From: Fusarium oxysporum f. sp. lycopersici 4287
Taxonomy: Eukaryota > Ascomycota > Sordariomycetes > Hypocreales > Nectriaceae
Direction of reading: 5' to 3'
Assembly: GCF_000149955.1 (NCBI RefSeq)
Contig: NC_030986.1
Location: 2,363,886-2,427,885, forward strand
Length of the DNA stretch: 64,000 nucleotides
Shown here: positions 32,707-44,315 of the stretch, piece after piece
Layout of the letters: every line of letters begins with the position of its first letter
How positions within the stretch are numbered: position 1 is the stretch's first letter
Translations under genes and position numbers: made by a program
Notes under the pieces: model-generated
Told to the model about the DNA's origin: nothing
Seen by the model: the letters and a program-made list of their open reading frames with translations, nothing else
The model's database searches: none

Positions 32707-34026
32707 ATGAAGAGCCTCAGCTTCGCCGCGAGGGCTGGTCCCCGAATCTTATCATCTGCCGTTACACGGCCCACATCATTCGGCGCTCTCAGACTCTCTC
32801 AACAAAGCATACGATGCGCTTCCGGGGGTTCTTCTGATCTGAAGAAGACTCCTCTATATGATTTCCATGTCGCCAATGGAGGAAAGCTGGTGCCATTTGC
32901 AGGCTACTCGCTCCCTGTTCAATACTCAAACCTCTCACTTGCTCAGTCGCATCACTTTACTCGCGAGCATGCCTCACTTTTTGATGTGAGCCACATGGTG
33001 CAGCACATCTTCAAGGGCAAGGATGCAGCTGCTTTCTTGGAGAAACTCACTCCCTCGGACTGGACAAATCAGGGCGTTATGCAGAGCAAGTTGACAACGT
33101 TCTTGTGGCCTGGTACTGGAGGTATCGTCGATGATTCGGTTGTCACCAGACTTGGCGAGGATACCTACTACGTTGTCACCAACGGTGCCTGTCTTGACAA
33201 GGACACCAAGTATCTTGATGAGGAGCTTGGCAAGTTCGGCGGAGATGTTCAGTGGTCACGTCTCGACAACTCTGGTCTCGTTGCCCTCCAGGGCCCTCAG
33301 AGTGCCGAGATTCTCAGCGAGGTCCTCGCTAGCGACGTTGATCTCTCGAAGCTCTACTTTGGCAATGCCGTGTGGGCTGAGCTGAAGCTCGCTGATGGCA
33401 GCAAGACTCACCCTGTCCTCGTCAGCCGAGGTGGCTACACTGGAGAGGACGGCTTTGAGATTTCATTCAACGGAAAGGAATATCCTGCTTTTGAGACAAC
33501 AACCCCTGCTATCCAGGCCCTTCTTAGCAAGGCTGGTCCTGAGCGCCTTCAGCTCGCTGGTCTGGGTGCTCGTGACTCTCTCCGTCTCGAGGCTGGTATG
33601 TGTCTGTACGGCCATGATCTCGATGATACCACAACACCCGTCGAGGCTGGTCTTAGCTGGATCATCCCCCCTGCCCGTCGCGAGGCTGGAGGCTTCCACG
33701 GTGCCGAAACCATCATCCCTCAACTGACACCCAAGAGCAAGGGCGGCTCAGGCGTCACCCGCCGCCGCGTTGGCCTTTTCGTCGATGGAGCTCCCGCTCG
33801 TGAGGGTGCCGAGATTCACAAGGACGGTGAGAAGATCGGTGTCATCACAAGTGGTGTTCCCAGCCCTACACTTGGCAGGAACATCGCCATGGGCTACATC
33901 AAGAGCGGCAACCAGAAGGCCGGCACCGAGGTGGACGTTGTGGTACGAGGAAAAGCACGTAAGGGCACAGTCACCAAGATGCCTTTTATCCAGACAAAGT
34001 ACTGGAAGGGTACTGCGCCTGCTTAG
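32707..34026 (+). CDS. GCV1: Aminomethyltransferase, T-protein of the glycine cleavage system, mitochondrial
   Basis: Transfers the methylene group of glycine to tetrahydrofolate, releasing ammonia, in mitochondria. Single exon, 439 aa from the first ATG (MKSLSFAARAGPRIL). The N-terminal ~37 residues form a basic mitochondrial presequence (RPTSFGALRLSQQSIRCAS). Family hallmarks follow in order: TPLYDFHVANGGKLVPFAGY, HASLFDVSHM, GGIVDDSVV, YYVVTNGACLDKD, ALQGPQSAEIL, VSRGGYTGEDGFEI, ARDSLRLEAGMCLYGHD and SGVPSPTLGRNIAMGYI. All are intact. No intron, unlike most neighbours. The upstream direct repeats with a TGACTC core could link it to amino-acid control, which is inference. Confidence 0.97.
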   Translation: MKSLSFAARAGPRILSSAVTRPTSFGALRLSQQSIRCASGGSSDLKKTPLYDFHVANGGKLVPFAGYSLPVQYSNLSLAQSHHFTREHASLFDVSHMVQHIFKGKDAAAFLEKLTPSDWTNQGVMQSKLTTFLWPGTGGIVDDSVVTRLGEDTYYVVTNGACLDKDTKYLDEELGKFGGDVQWSRLDNSGLVALQGPQSAEILSEVLASDVDLSKLYFGNAVWAELKLADGSKTHPVLVSRGGYTGEDGFEISFNGKEYPAFETTTPAIQALLSKAGPERLQLAGLGARDSLRLEAGMCLYGHDLDDTTTPVEAGLSWIIPPARREAGGFHGAETIIPQLTPKSKGGSGVTRRRVGLFVDGAPAREGAEIHKDGEKIGVITSGVPSPTLGRNIAMGYIKSGNQKAGTEVDVVVRGKARKGTVTKMPFIQTKYWKGTAPA

Positions 34027-36610
34027 AAAGTCTACGATGGAATTGAACAATGTATTAAGCGAGTCAAGTTATTAAACGTGTGGTATATGGGGATAACTCA
34101 ACATGGGGGCAAACTTTGGAGTCTATGATTGTTATGGCCACGACTAAGTTAGAGCCAACGGAAAATAAATGTTCTTGAAATATCATTTGCATTGCTACCC
34201 CTTACCTCTTCCCCTTTCCATCCATATCATCGACTCGATCCTGATGTCTTTCGAGTTTGTCACAAGCAACCCTCTTCTCTTCGGCCGAGGTCTTGCTAGT
34301 CAACCCACTCCGGATACCGACACCGTTGCCAAAACACCCTCAAGTGCCTTGGTGATCATGGTAATAGTGGTTGCTGAGAGGCCGACAAGAGTAGTTTTGC
34401 AGGATGAGTTCACTCTAAAGCAACCATTGTGTCTGCTGCTACATCTTATATGTCCTTCTAATGCAACCATGTCATCTACCTACCTAAGTAGATCTTCCAG
34501 CTTTGCGTACATAATTATGGCTCAGTCCCTTCCCGGACTGGAAATCACATTCTGTTATCTTGTGACGTGGCAATTAGAGTTGCTACCTTCTCTGCCTCGA
34601 AGCAACGAAGCAACGCGGATAACGCTCGGGATTTCTCAAGAGAGAAAGGTGGTCTCAATGATGCCTGATCATGCTATTGGAACCGAATACTACTAGATGT
34701 CTTATGGGAGATACAACACTGCGAGCCAGCACTCGGCGTACATCGCTTCGCTTGGAGGTGTGACCATCAGAGAGGCACTCTAGAGACTTGGTGGCTATAC
34801 TTTCAAGGCTTGGCATCATCAAGCTTCAGGTGTCACAATAATGAACTGTGTCTCAATGGTTGACCAGAGTTGTGGTTCATGGTTGAGCATCAAGGAAAAC
34901 ATCACGAGAATTTGGACACGGAGATATGTAGCCACGAAAAAACCATAGGAAACCACCACACAAAAGCGTATGGCCTCCCTCAAACGAGCGGCGATATTGT
35001 CTAGCAACGGCCTCCCCTTCAAGTGGTGACCAACTGTGGGAAGACTGAGATGATCGTGGCGCCAGTTTTGGATGTTACCGGCACCGTCGAGGAGACGATG
35101 TTGCGTAGTGAAGAAGAGAGAAAGGAAAAGAGCCAGAATTTTTGCATATGTATGAACCCACATGAGGACTAGCGGCGGATGCTAAGCGAGATCCGTGCTA
35201 GTGGGGCATCTCCCTACCCTGGAGTTGGGTGAGGAAGTTGGTGGGTGTTTCGACGGATATCGAGTGTGTCCAACACCGAACCGAGTAGTAAGTTATGGGA
35301 CTTTGTTCGAAGATGCTCACGCGAGCGGGGTTTCTTCTGTGTCGTGTTTACTTATTGTGTTGAACAAAATAAGCACGCTTCGGGCACAGGATAGTCAGTC
35401 TTGTGCGGGTAGCCAGTAAGCGGATAGACTCGTCATCACGAGGAATATTATCGAAGGGTGTCAGAAGCAAGTCGATACTGGATGAAGCGTAGATGATCCA
35501 TAGGTGCAACAAACCACAATGAACACTTGATAAATTCTGTGTATGCATCTCTATGAAAGCGAATGTGATAGAATGTTCACGAGGGCGTTTATGGGGTTCC
35601 ACATATGAGACTCGATGGACCAGTCAATGCAGGTATCCACTGTTAGGAGGAGGATTTACAGAAGGGGGACCCTGATGGCATATGCCAAAGCCCATTACGT
35701 ATGTGCCTGAATCAAGGCTGCAGTTGTTTTCTGTAACCCCTAGACCCTGAATATGAGAGCAGATGGTTTTGATTGAGGTGAAGAAAAGATGAAGAGCATA
35801 CCTAGTGGACAAGCGATATTTGAACATGCAAAGGCACAAGATTTGAATAGCAATTCAGTAGGTGTCAGTGATTGAATTTCAAGCATCGCGTGTTCGTGTC
35901 TTATTCTGTCTCGTCTATACCCATTCTCCTCGTCCATTTGCACCATTTGCTCTAGCACACGTGTAGCCCGCGCCGCTCAAGATTGGCCGATCTTACCGTC
36001 TTCCTCAACTTCAACAATGGATCACCAGGCGTCTCAGCGTGAGCACACGACAACGTGGGGGAGGGGCATCCACTGAAGATAGGTACTGTTCATTAATTCT
36101 GTCACTATTTTGACTCTTCGAACTCGAGTATTTTAAACTCGATGCTTCCCCCTTGTCGCTATGATATTCGATGCGATCAGCCAGGGCAGTCTTGGCACTC
36201 CACGGTACTTGGTTTACCTACACCGAGCAGTGGATCCTCATCGACGGTATTGATTGATCATAGCTCAGGTAGGCTGGTTCTGTGGAAATTAGTCTATTAA
36301 CGCCCTTTTCTTCTCCATCATCATTTTTTCTTTGTATCAAGTATTCTATAACGATATTATCTTCCTTTGTTCCCCCACCACTAACGCGTCAGCCAGAATC
36401 AGAGCGTGTCTTTGTGGCTTGAACAGGATCTTACCCCTTGAAAGCTGCTACCAAGATTGACTGGAATGACCTCACACCTTCAATTCCATGCTTGACCTTG
36501 TATCTTACGTCAGCATCACTTCTTCACCTGGCTATCACCAAAATTCGACTGCAACACCGAACATAAACGAAATACATATTAAATAGAGAGTACAATCTAA
36601 AACGCACAAG
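34027..36610. other. Intergenic region GCV1-PPN1
   Basis: 2.6 kb without a supported gene. A 175-codon frame at 34169-34696 (+) has no recognisable domain. CACGTG occurs at 35958-35963, about 650 bp before the PPN1 start. A TAGCTCAGGTAGG sequence near 36,259 resembles a tRNA box A but lacks a box B. The right 300 bp are T/C-rich PPN1 promoter and leader. Confidence 0.5.
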
Positions 36611-38854
36611 ATGCCACTCTCAGGCGCCCGACTGCTCGTGGCAGCCGCCTTACTACTCCCTAGCGTCTCTCCTTCACCAATTTTCGACGCTGGCCAAAAA
36701 GTTCTCGATGCAATTACAGGGACACGCGATCCTATAGAGACACCGCATATCCGACAATCGGGTCGCAAACTGAATGGCAAATTCTTGCATATAACAGGTA
36801 CGCAATATCACGTGTGAAACAAGTCCCATGTTCCTGCATCTACATCGGATGAAAATATGATAACTCAGCGTTGCATCCAAAGCAGCCCACTAACAACCAC
36901 AACTCCAGATTTTCACCCTGATGAATTCTACAAAGCGCATTCATCAACAGCCCAGGGTGTCGCATGCCACCGCGGGAAGGGCCCTGCAGGTCTATACGGC
37001 GCCGAAACTACCGATTGCGACTCTCCCGTGGACCTCGTCGACGCGACGTTAGAATGGGTACGGAAGAACGTCAAGGATGATATCGACTTTGTTGTATGGA
37101 CGGGTGACACGGCGCGCCACGATAGCGACGAGAAGCTGCCACGAAGCTCGAGCCATGTTTTGAATATGAACCGAAACGTCGCCAAAAAGATTGTCAAGAC
37201 CTTTTCTGATGACGGAGCCCTTACCGTCCCTGTTATCCCAACTTTTGGCAACAACGATTTTCTGCCGCACAATATCTTCTATCCCGGACCAAACAAGTGG
37301 CTGCAGGCTTATAGCAGCATATGGCATCGTTTTATCCCTGAGGAACAGCGACACTCCTTCGGATTTGGTGGATGGTTCGAGGTTGAGGTTATTCCCAATC
37401 AATTGTCCGTCATCAGCCTCAACACCATGTACTTCTTTGATCGAAATGCTGGCGTTGACGGTTGCGCAATTCCCTCGGAGCCTGGTTTCAAGCATATGGA
37501 GTGGCTGAGTGTTCAACTTCAGCGATTACGTGAGCGTGGAATGAAGGCTATCCTGATCGGCCATGTCCCTCCCGCTCGGACTGAGAACAAGCAGAATTGG
37601 GACGAAACTTGCTGGCAAAAATACACACTCTGGCTGAAGCAGTTCCGCGACGTTGTTACTGGCTCCCTTTACGGCCATATGAACATTGACCACTTCCTAT
37701 TTCAGGACACCAAGGACATTGACCTGAGCCTTTATGACAAGGCAGGGACTACCCGAGAACCTATGGATGACGACTTTTCCGTCGAGTCAAAGAGCGACTA
37801 CTTGATAGACCTTAGAAAGTCCTGGTCTGACTTGCCAGGCTCAGCTGCAAAGGCACTAGAAGAAGATCTAGACGCCGAGGATGAACTTGAAATGCAAGAT
37901 GAAGATGTCGACGAGTGGAGGAATAGAAAGAACAAGAAGGGGAAGAAAGGTAAAAAGAAGAAGGGTCATGGCAAGATCGGAGGCAAATATGGAGAACGAT
38001 ATCAGGTATCTCTTGTTAGCCCCAGCGTCGTCCCCAATTACTTCCCGACTATTCGCATAATCGAGTACAATATCACCGGCCTGGAGGATGCGCCAGTCTG
38101 GACCGACTCATTCGACATCAACTCAAAGGTTTCCGAAGAGCTTCCCGACTTTTCTGAAGATGAGGAAGCCCACCAGGAACTCAAGAGAGACCTCGAAGCT
38201 GAGCGAAGGAAGAAGGGCAGAAAAAGCAAGAAGGGCAGGAAGGGAAGAAAGGGCAAGAAGAAGCCCAAGAACCCTGAACTCGTGATCCCACCAGCTCCCC
38301 CAAAGGGATCACCTCCCGGCCCTGCATACTCTCGCCAGACATTCACCTTCATGGGATACACACAATACTTTGCCAACCTCACCTATATCAACAATGATCT
38401 TACCGACTTGTCCGAGGCAAGCAAGTGGCGCGACGGCAATTTCAGTGATGAAGTACCCGACCACGATAAGCCGCAGCCCAACAAGTTCAGATACGAGGTT
38501 GAATACAGCACTTTTACCGACAAGATCTTCAAGCTGCCCGACTTGACAGTTCGAAGCTACCTCAGGCTAGCGTCTAGAATCGCTAAGAGGAAGACGAAGA
38601 AGGGCAAGGGCAAGGCAGCTGAAGAGTACAATGAGGATTTTGAAGACGAGTCAGACTCAGACTCAGACGACGACGACGACACTGAAATTCCAGAACCTGA
38701 AGAGGGTGACTCTGATTTGGACTTCACCGCTACCAGGGGCAAGAAAGGGAGGAACAAGAGAAGGAAGACCAACAAGGTTTGGAAGCATTTCCTCCAAGAA
38801 GCATTCGTCAACACTATACCCGAAAAGCAACTCAAGAAGTGGTCACGGAGATGA
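36611..38854 (+). CDS. PPN1: Endopolyphosphatase PPN1
   Basis: Vacuolar metal-dependent enzyme that cuts long inorganic polyphosphate chains. Exons 36611-36797 and 36909-38854 (intron 111 nt) give 710 aa. The N-terminus is a signal anchor (ARLLVAAALLLPSVSPSP). Calcineurin-type metallophosphoesterase motifs are all present: LHITDFHPDEFY (about 58-69), WTGDTARHD (G128 D129), FGNND (175-179), IGHVPP (H281) and YGHMN (H319). The C-terminal half has two Lys-rich stretches (about 400-420 and 492-515), an acidic Ser/Asp tract (635-665) and a third basic stretch, before the conserved end VWKHFLQEAFVNTIPEKQL. Such acidic/Ser and Lys mixtures resemble PASK tracts that bind polyphosphate. CACGTG, the Pho4/NUC-1 core, lies inside the intron and upstream, fitting phosphate control. 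Confidence 0.93.
36809..36814 (+). promoter_or_regulatory. CACGTG box inside the PPN1 intron
   Basis: CACGTG, the core bound by basic helix-loop-helix regulators such as Pho4/NUC-1, lies 12 bp after the 5' splice site of the PPN1 intron, about 200 bp downstream of the start codon. Another copy is at 35958-35963. PPN1 is a phosphate-starvation gene in yeast; control through this site is inference. Confidence 0.35.
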
Positions 38855-39259
38855 TCGGAGACATGTAGATAGCGACTGACTTGGAAACTTTATGATTGGC
38901 ATTTTAGCGACGAGACGGATGGAATAGGCATATATGGTGTTAATGGCGCATAGAGAGCATAATTGCTAGAATAACTAAAGATACACGATCTTATGATTAC
39001 ACTATCGTTTTCTCACAACATTTTGATTCAAAACTCATGCGTATTTTTTGCCCAAAAGCCCCCTTTACCAGGACATTAAGAAACATGGGGTATCAGCGAA
39101 TGCAGCCTCCGCCGGTACATGGCCACCAGTTATTCATACATCGTTCGTGTTCGTTTATCATAACCAACCAGTCCAACTCATCTCACATCTCAGAGAAAAA
39201 AACCATTAAATCCCATCCTTTCCTTTGCCCAACAACGCCTCTCATCGTACATGCGCGGT
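38855..39259. other. Convergent intergenic region PPN1 / kelch gene
   Basis: 405 bp between two stop codons facing each other; AT-rich 3' flanks. Nothing recognised apart from expected terminators. Confidence 0.5.
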
Positions 39260-41835
39260 TTACTCTGCATTGTTGACAACCCGCAACGCCCGGCGAGGAC
39301 CCATGACGACGCTGAAGAAACTCGGTTCCTGGCCTTCGAGTAGCCCTTCAGTCGAGCCTCCGCTATGACTCGTTCCAGGTCTCGTATCCTCGCTGCGCTT
39401 GGCACCCCCAGACCCGCTGCTGGACCCGGGAGCGCCTGGCGTGGTATCATCTTCGTCCTCAGGCCCCCATTTGGGCTCTGTGGTGTATCCCTGATCGCGG
39501 CTAGGGCCGACCCAGCCAAAGAGGCTGCGCTGGGAGATAGCACGCTTGGGGCGGGTAGTACCAGCAGCAGCAAGGGCTGAAGGGTTGAGAAGAGAGTTGG
39601 ACGCAACGGAGTAGCGGTTTGATACTGCGAGGTGTTGTCTGTAGGCGTTGACTTGCCGGCGATAGAGCCAGGCGCAGAAGCCAAGATAGCAGGCGAGGGC
39701 ACCAAAGATACCAGCGATTACGCCTGCAGCCACGAGACCGCCATTAACTCCACCATCGTCTCCTTCTCCATCGGGAGAAGCGGCTGCAGTACCAGTCTGG
39801 CCGACCCGTACTGTCGCTGTCGGTCCGGAGGTAATTGTGAAAACCGGGGGCTTGCCCGTTAAGAACGGACCACCGGTGGCCGGCCCCACAGCGGGGGTGG
39901 TAACGGTAGCGCTGCCGTCCTTGTCTCCACCCACGACCTTGCGTACGGCGTCCGGGACCTTGTATCCATGGGACCCAGCGAGAACGAAGTTGTCGGGATG
40001 ATGGTCCGAATCGTGATTGCCGGCCTTGAATTGGTCCTTCCACTTGAGAGAGGTTGCATCGAATACGTACATGCCCGGATCACATCCGATGTCCTCTCCT
40101 ACTCCACCAACAACAACCATTTGGCCATCATACATGGCGCATGAGTGGCCAGCTCGGGCAGCGGGTCTGTTGTCGTCGTTTTGGTCGACTTTGATCCACG
40201 TGAAAGAGGGAATGGTCAGGATGTACATGTCATCGTACTGCGTTTGGTTTCCCTGAGACCATGTTAGTATTTGGGTATGTCTCAAACCATGTCACAGCTT
40301 ACAAAAGGAAGATTCTGTCCACCAAACATGTAAATCTGGAAACTTGACGCATCCGGCGCGCTTGCGATGACGGCACAAGGATTAACACGAACGCTGGGTG
40401 TATCTCCGGACGTTTCTTGATGGAACCATTCGGAATTGGCAATGTCGTATACGTTCAATGTGCCGAGATCCTCAGTAAATGTTTCGTTGGTACCGCCAGC
40501 AAGACCGATCAGAACACCTTGCTCGCCCCAGCCTGGCACAAACACCAAGACACCATCTGCCCTCTCAGTGAAGTTACCGGTCTGGATGCCTGCTTTTGTG
40601 ATGTTACGATAGGCCCCGCTTTCACCTGCGCCTGTGCCGTCAGAGAGGCTATCGACGCCGGTGTTAACATAACCTGGGTGTGTGAATTCAAGAAGACTCT
40701 TGAGATATACACGATCAACACTGCGCGACCAGCCTGGGGTGGTGGCCCAGTCGAGATGGCCGCCAAAGTACCAGCTTAGGCCGAGCTCAGGCACAGATAG
40801 GCCTGCTCCCTCAGCAGCACGGTGCACTGGTCGATTTCCTGGCTCTGATTCATTGCCGGCCGAGGTTTTGGGGTTCTTAAATTCGGTCCATTCTTCATCC
40901 TTGATGGAATAACGCCAGACAGACTCGGGCTCGGGATCAACATAGGGTGTATCGGAGAATTGGCCGCCATAAAGATACAGATTATTGTAATCATGCCACA
41001 AATAACCCATAGAGACCTCGGGAGGACCGTCCGGTTTCTCGAGACCTTTGAGAGCGGGCGAGCCTATATCCCAGTCCTTAGTGAGGTCCAGTGTTAGAAA
41101 ATTGTTGTTCCATGTGTCTTCGACTTGGTCGGGTTTTGATCTTGAGCGACCGCCATATAAGTAGAGTGTTCCATTCAACTGGGCAGCTTGAAGACCCCAT
41201 CGTGTGCAAACCTTGGTAGGGCTGATCTCGCGTTTCTGAATGACACCAGCGCTGGCGCCATTGATATCTGAAAACGATTGGCCATTTCGCCAACTGAATG
41301 CCGGAAGTATAACGGCGATGAGGAGTGCTAACATAGTGAAGCGCTGCAGGCCCGAGACACCTGGGGACACACCCGAAGTGCTCTTGATTCTGGGTCGGCC
41401 TTTGGGGTTTGATAATATGGCGTACCAAGTCTTGGGCGATGAAAGTGATAACTGTCGAGGGCGTTGGCGGTCGTTGTTATCCTGACTGTGGTCGTCGTCT
41501 TGCTCGAGTTGTCGCTTATTGCTGGACGATTGAAGGATATCAGAGCTATCACTCAAGTGTTTGTCGTTGTCATGGGTGCCAAGTTGCTCGCCTGACAACA
41601 GTGAAGGTGCTGATGCAGAAGTGGGATAATCCAAATCGTGTTCTAGACCAACTTCTTTAAAGACGGATCTTCTGCCTTTTCTAATAGCGCCTCCCATTTT
41701 AAATGGTGGTGTTACAAAAGTCTGAGCCTCACGCAGGCGATCCGAGGTACGTTGGGAGTTAAAACGAGGCCGGACTGGAGCTAGAGATCCCGAATAGGAC
41801 GGGGGAGGGGATTTAACCATTGACATCGTGACCAT
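39260..41835 (-). CDS. Kelch-repeat membrane protein
   Basis: Probable cell-surface or endomembrane kelch protein; precise role unknown. Exons 41835-40303 and 40252-39260 (intron 50 nt, joins QNLPF/GNQTQYDDMY) give 841 aa. Residues 1-165 are a basic, Ser-rich cytosolic region. A transmembrane segment follows at about 167-180 (MLALLIAVILPAF). The kelch propeller spans roughly 205-590, with blades marked by GTLYLYGGRS, NLYLYGGQFS, SWYFGGHLD, VLIGLAGGTNE, QIYMFGGQN and MVVVGGVGED. N-glycosylation sites such as NGT, NES and NET are frequent, so the propeller is probably lumenal or extracellular. A second transmembrane segment lies at 682-706 (GLVAAGVIAGIFGALACYLG), then a Gly/Ser-rich cytosolic tail. 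Large two-TM kelch proteins of this plan are common in filamentous ascomycetes. Confidence 0.85.
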
Positions 41836-43665
41836 GTGCTCGCTTCCCTGCCTGCTTATACGGATTGGATGATGGATGGCTTGTGGCGATAACTGGTAAC
41901 CAAGGGAATTGGGCGTCTCTGGGTGGCTCGGATCGGCGAGTACTATGATGTAGCCACCTTAAAGCGATACCACTCTGTAGGGGTCATGTCCTGCAAGCGA
42001 GTTTTGATATGACAGAAGATGAGGGACAGGTCTTCAATGGCAAAATATACAATTGAGGAAAAGGGTCCTGGGGTGCTGAATGAGAGGGAATGATAGCAGG
42101 AAACCCAGAGAGTTCGCAAGGGGGAGTCGGAGTGATCTTTTGAGAGATTCAGAAGCTCTAATTAACTAATACAACAATGATCGACGCCTCGAGCTGAGGA
42201 ACAACAAGCTTGGGCTCTCCACTTGGACCAGATGAGGGCCGTTGTGTAAATCATGTCGATTATTGATTGACAGACAAGAGACAGCCCAGACAGCGGAGCA
42301 CCCCGTTGTTTCTCAGCCCCTGGCCCACTACATCATCGATCTTCCCGACAACTTTGTCTGGATTTGATTTCGATAGGCATTGAGATACCTAGGCGTGGGC
42401 AAGGCGAAACACAGCCCGTAGCGGGTGCAAGGCGCGCGTGGGGATGGGGACGCAGATGGTACAGCTACATACCAGTTAGCCAGCCAACCCGGACCTTGGT
42501 GATAATAGCGATTAGCTATGTACCAACATGTGCTGTAAATTGTACCTAGGCACTAGGCAAGTCAATTGAGCACATTTCAAACATGAGCGTTACCTCATCC
42601 TCATCTTTGCATATCCAACCGGATATAGCGAATGCAAAGCCGGCAAGGGAAACGCCTCCGCCGTTAACGAGATGAACCAAGCAAAATGCAGGAGTGAGCA
42701 TTTACACACCAACATTGCAAGCGCACAAGCTTATCCGGACACGAGCCAAACCTGGTGAGTAAACGGGCCTTTCATTTCCCTGTTGATATTATTGCTCCCC
42801 AGGAAACTTGCGAGCTGGCATTTCCGGTTCGGTTGCAGTGTCGTTCATTACCAGATTCATCACGGGTCTTGGCATCGACGGTGTGATGATTGGGTCACAG
42901 AGACGTGGCGATGACTTCACATGCTCCCGGGGGTGTGGCCTTGATTTTTTTGCTGTTCAGTGTTCAGTTTCGGATTGTGTGATCGACGGACCCGACCGCG
43001 TGTTGATGTTTTAACTTGACGATCTGATTCATTGATACTGACTGTCATGCAATGCAGAAGCATCATCTGCTTGTCCATCCCGAGGCTTGCGAGGGCTTCT
43101 TTTTCGTGTAGTAACGCAACGCAACGCAACGGTCGTGGAATCCGGGGTAAGACTCGGTAAGAGGAGGAGAGAGATGCAAATAGCAACCCAAAACAAACTA
43201 ATGCAGAGGAAGCAGGGATTGTAGGATGTTGGTTGCGCTGTCTTGTGTTCGATCACGATCTGGATCATGATATGAAAGATGGTGGTTGGCTCGGATGTCA
43301 ATCCATCCGTTTTGCTATTGGGGCTTTCAATCGTACTGTATACTCTGGTGATAATCCCTCTGTATGCACAGTGTGCTAGACTCAAAACCAAGATACGTTT
43401 ATCACTATAATTATAGCACGTCACGCCTGTACCGACACCCAGAAGCATTCCTCGGAAAGCATAAACCCCAAGCATCAACTTAAAATCTGCGGGTTTTCCA
43501 TTTCGAGAATTAGCTGCTTCAACACGAGCCGCATCAAAATAAAACAGCTGCAACTGGATCACCCATCCACTGCCGCCACCCGCCGGACTCGTGCTGTCCG
43601 CGCTGATCATGCTCTCTTCTCGTACAACGTTATCTTTAGACCAAAAAACAAGCAGGTCAAGTCGC
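41836..43665. other. Intergenic region upstream of the kelch gene
   Basis: 1.8 kb. Contains the kelch promoter on its left. A run AACGC x3 lies near 43,112. The 264-codon open stretch on the minus strand at 43029-43820 begins at TTG and shows no domain, so it is not annotated. Confidence 0.5.
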
Positions 43666-43975
43666 ATGTTTCTGAGCACGGCCTTTCGAAAACTTCCGTC
43701 CCTCCTTTTCGGTCCTGCGCTTCCAAACCAGAATCCTCTTCGTCCTGCTGCAGTGGCATACAGCACCGCCGCACCTCGCTTAACCGGGATTAACAGCTCC
43801 CGCCACAGACGACGCCACAATTGTGACTGTAGATCGCATTCGTGAAGATGGTATTGGATGTCACTGAGAGATTCATGAAGTGTCGCTTAATTTGCACGCT
43901 GACATGCAGTACTGAAAGCTAAGCGAGGCCTCGCTCTTTCCACAGTATTGTCTATCGCATCTCGTACCGCCGCCT
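43666..43975 (+). pseudogene. Possible small mitochondrial protein, frame broken
   Basis: Tentative. From ATG 43666 the frame encodes a typical mitochondrial presequence: MFLSTAFRKLPSLLF, then RPAAVAYSTAAPRLTG. The frame then runs into unlikely Arg/His/Cys-rich sequence and stops at 43845. In the next frame, from the GGG at 43785 on, a protein-like stretch continues (TAPATDDATIVTVDRIRED), reaches a donor-like GTATTG at 43850, and after an intron with a GCTGAC branch and ATGCAG acceptor (ending 43909) reads VLKAKRGLALSTVLSIASR before a stop near 43975. One extra G in the GGG would explain the break. It could be a real small gene with a sequencing error, a decayed gene, or chance. No family recognised. 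Confidence 0.3.
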
Positions 43976-44315
43976 GAGAAGTTCGGTCTCCAACCGAGGC
44001 ATCTCAGCAAGGTCAGAATCTCACACCGAACTCTTGAGTGTCACGGCGCGGGTCTCGGAGTTCTAAGCAGGCCCACTGACCCGGAGCGGATCTGAGATTT
44101 GAAGCCGTCTGTGTTCTTGTGGGGCTTTTGTGGTGGGACACCGGAGTTGCTCCGGACAAGGAGAGCCCCTGAAATCGGTGATCAAGTGAGGCTTTGATAG
44201 GGGGCTATAGATAAATCTCGCAACAGATCACGTTCGTCTCATTGTTGAAAGAACACCCAAGAACACGATCAACATTCACCTGTTAAGACAGTTCGTGGTA
44301 AATCGGTTCTGTTCA
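43976..44315. other. Short intergenic region downstream of the Zn2Cys6 gene
   Basis: 340 bp at the 3' end of the transcription factor gene. Nothing recognised. Confidence 0.5.

Noticed and set aside
34169..34696. 175-codon frame downstream of GCV1
   Set aside because: No recognisable family; lies in the GCV1 3' flank and has no supporting signals.
36259..36290. Box-A-like TAGCTCAGGTAGG
   Set aside because: No box B or acceptor stem follows.
43029..43820. 263-codon open stretch on the minus strand
   Set aside because: It begins with TTG, has no recognisable domain and overlaps a better candidate on the other strand.
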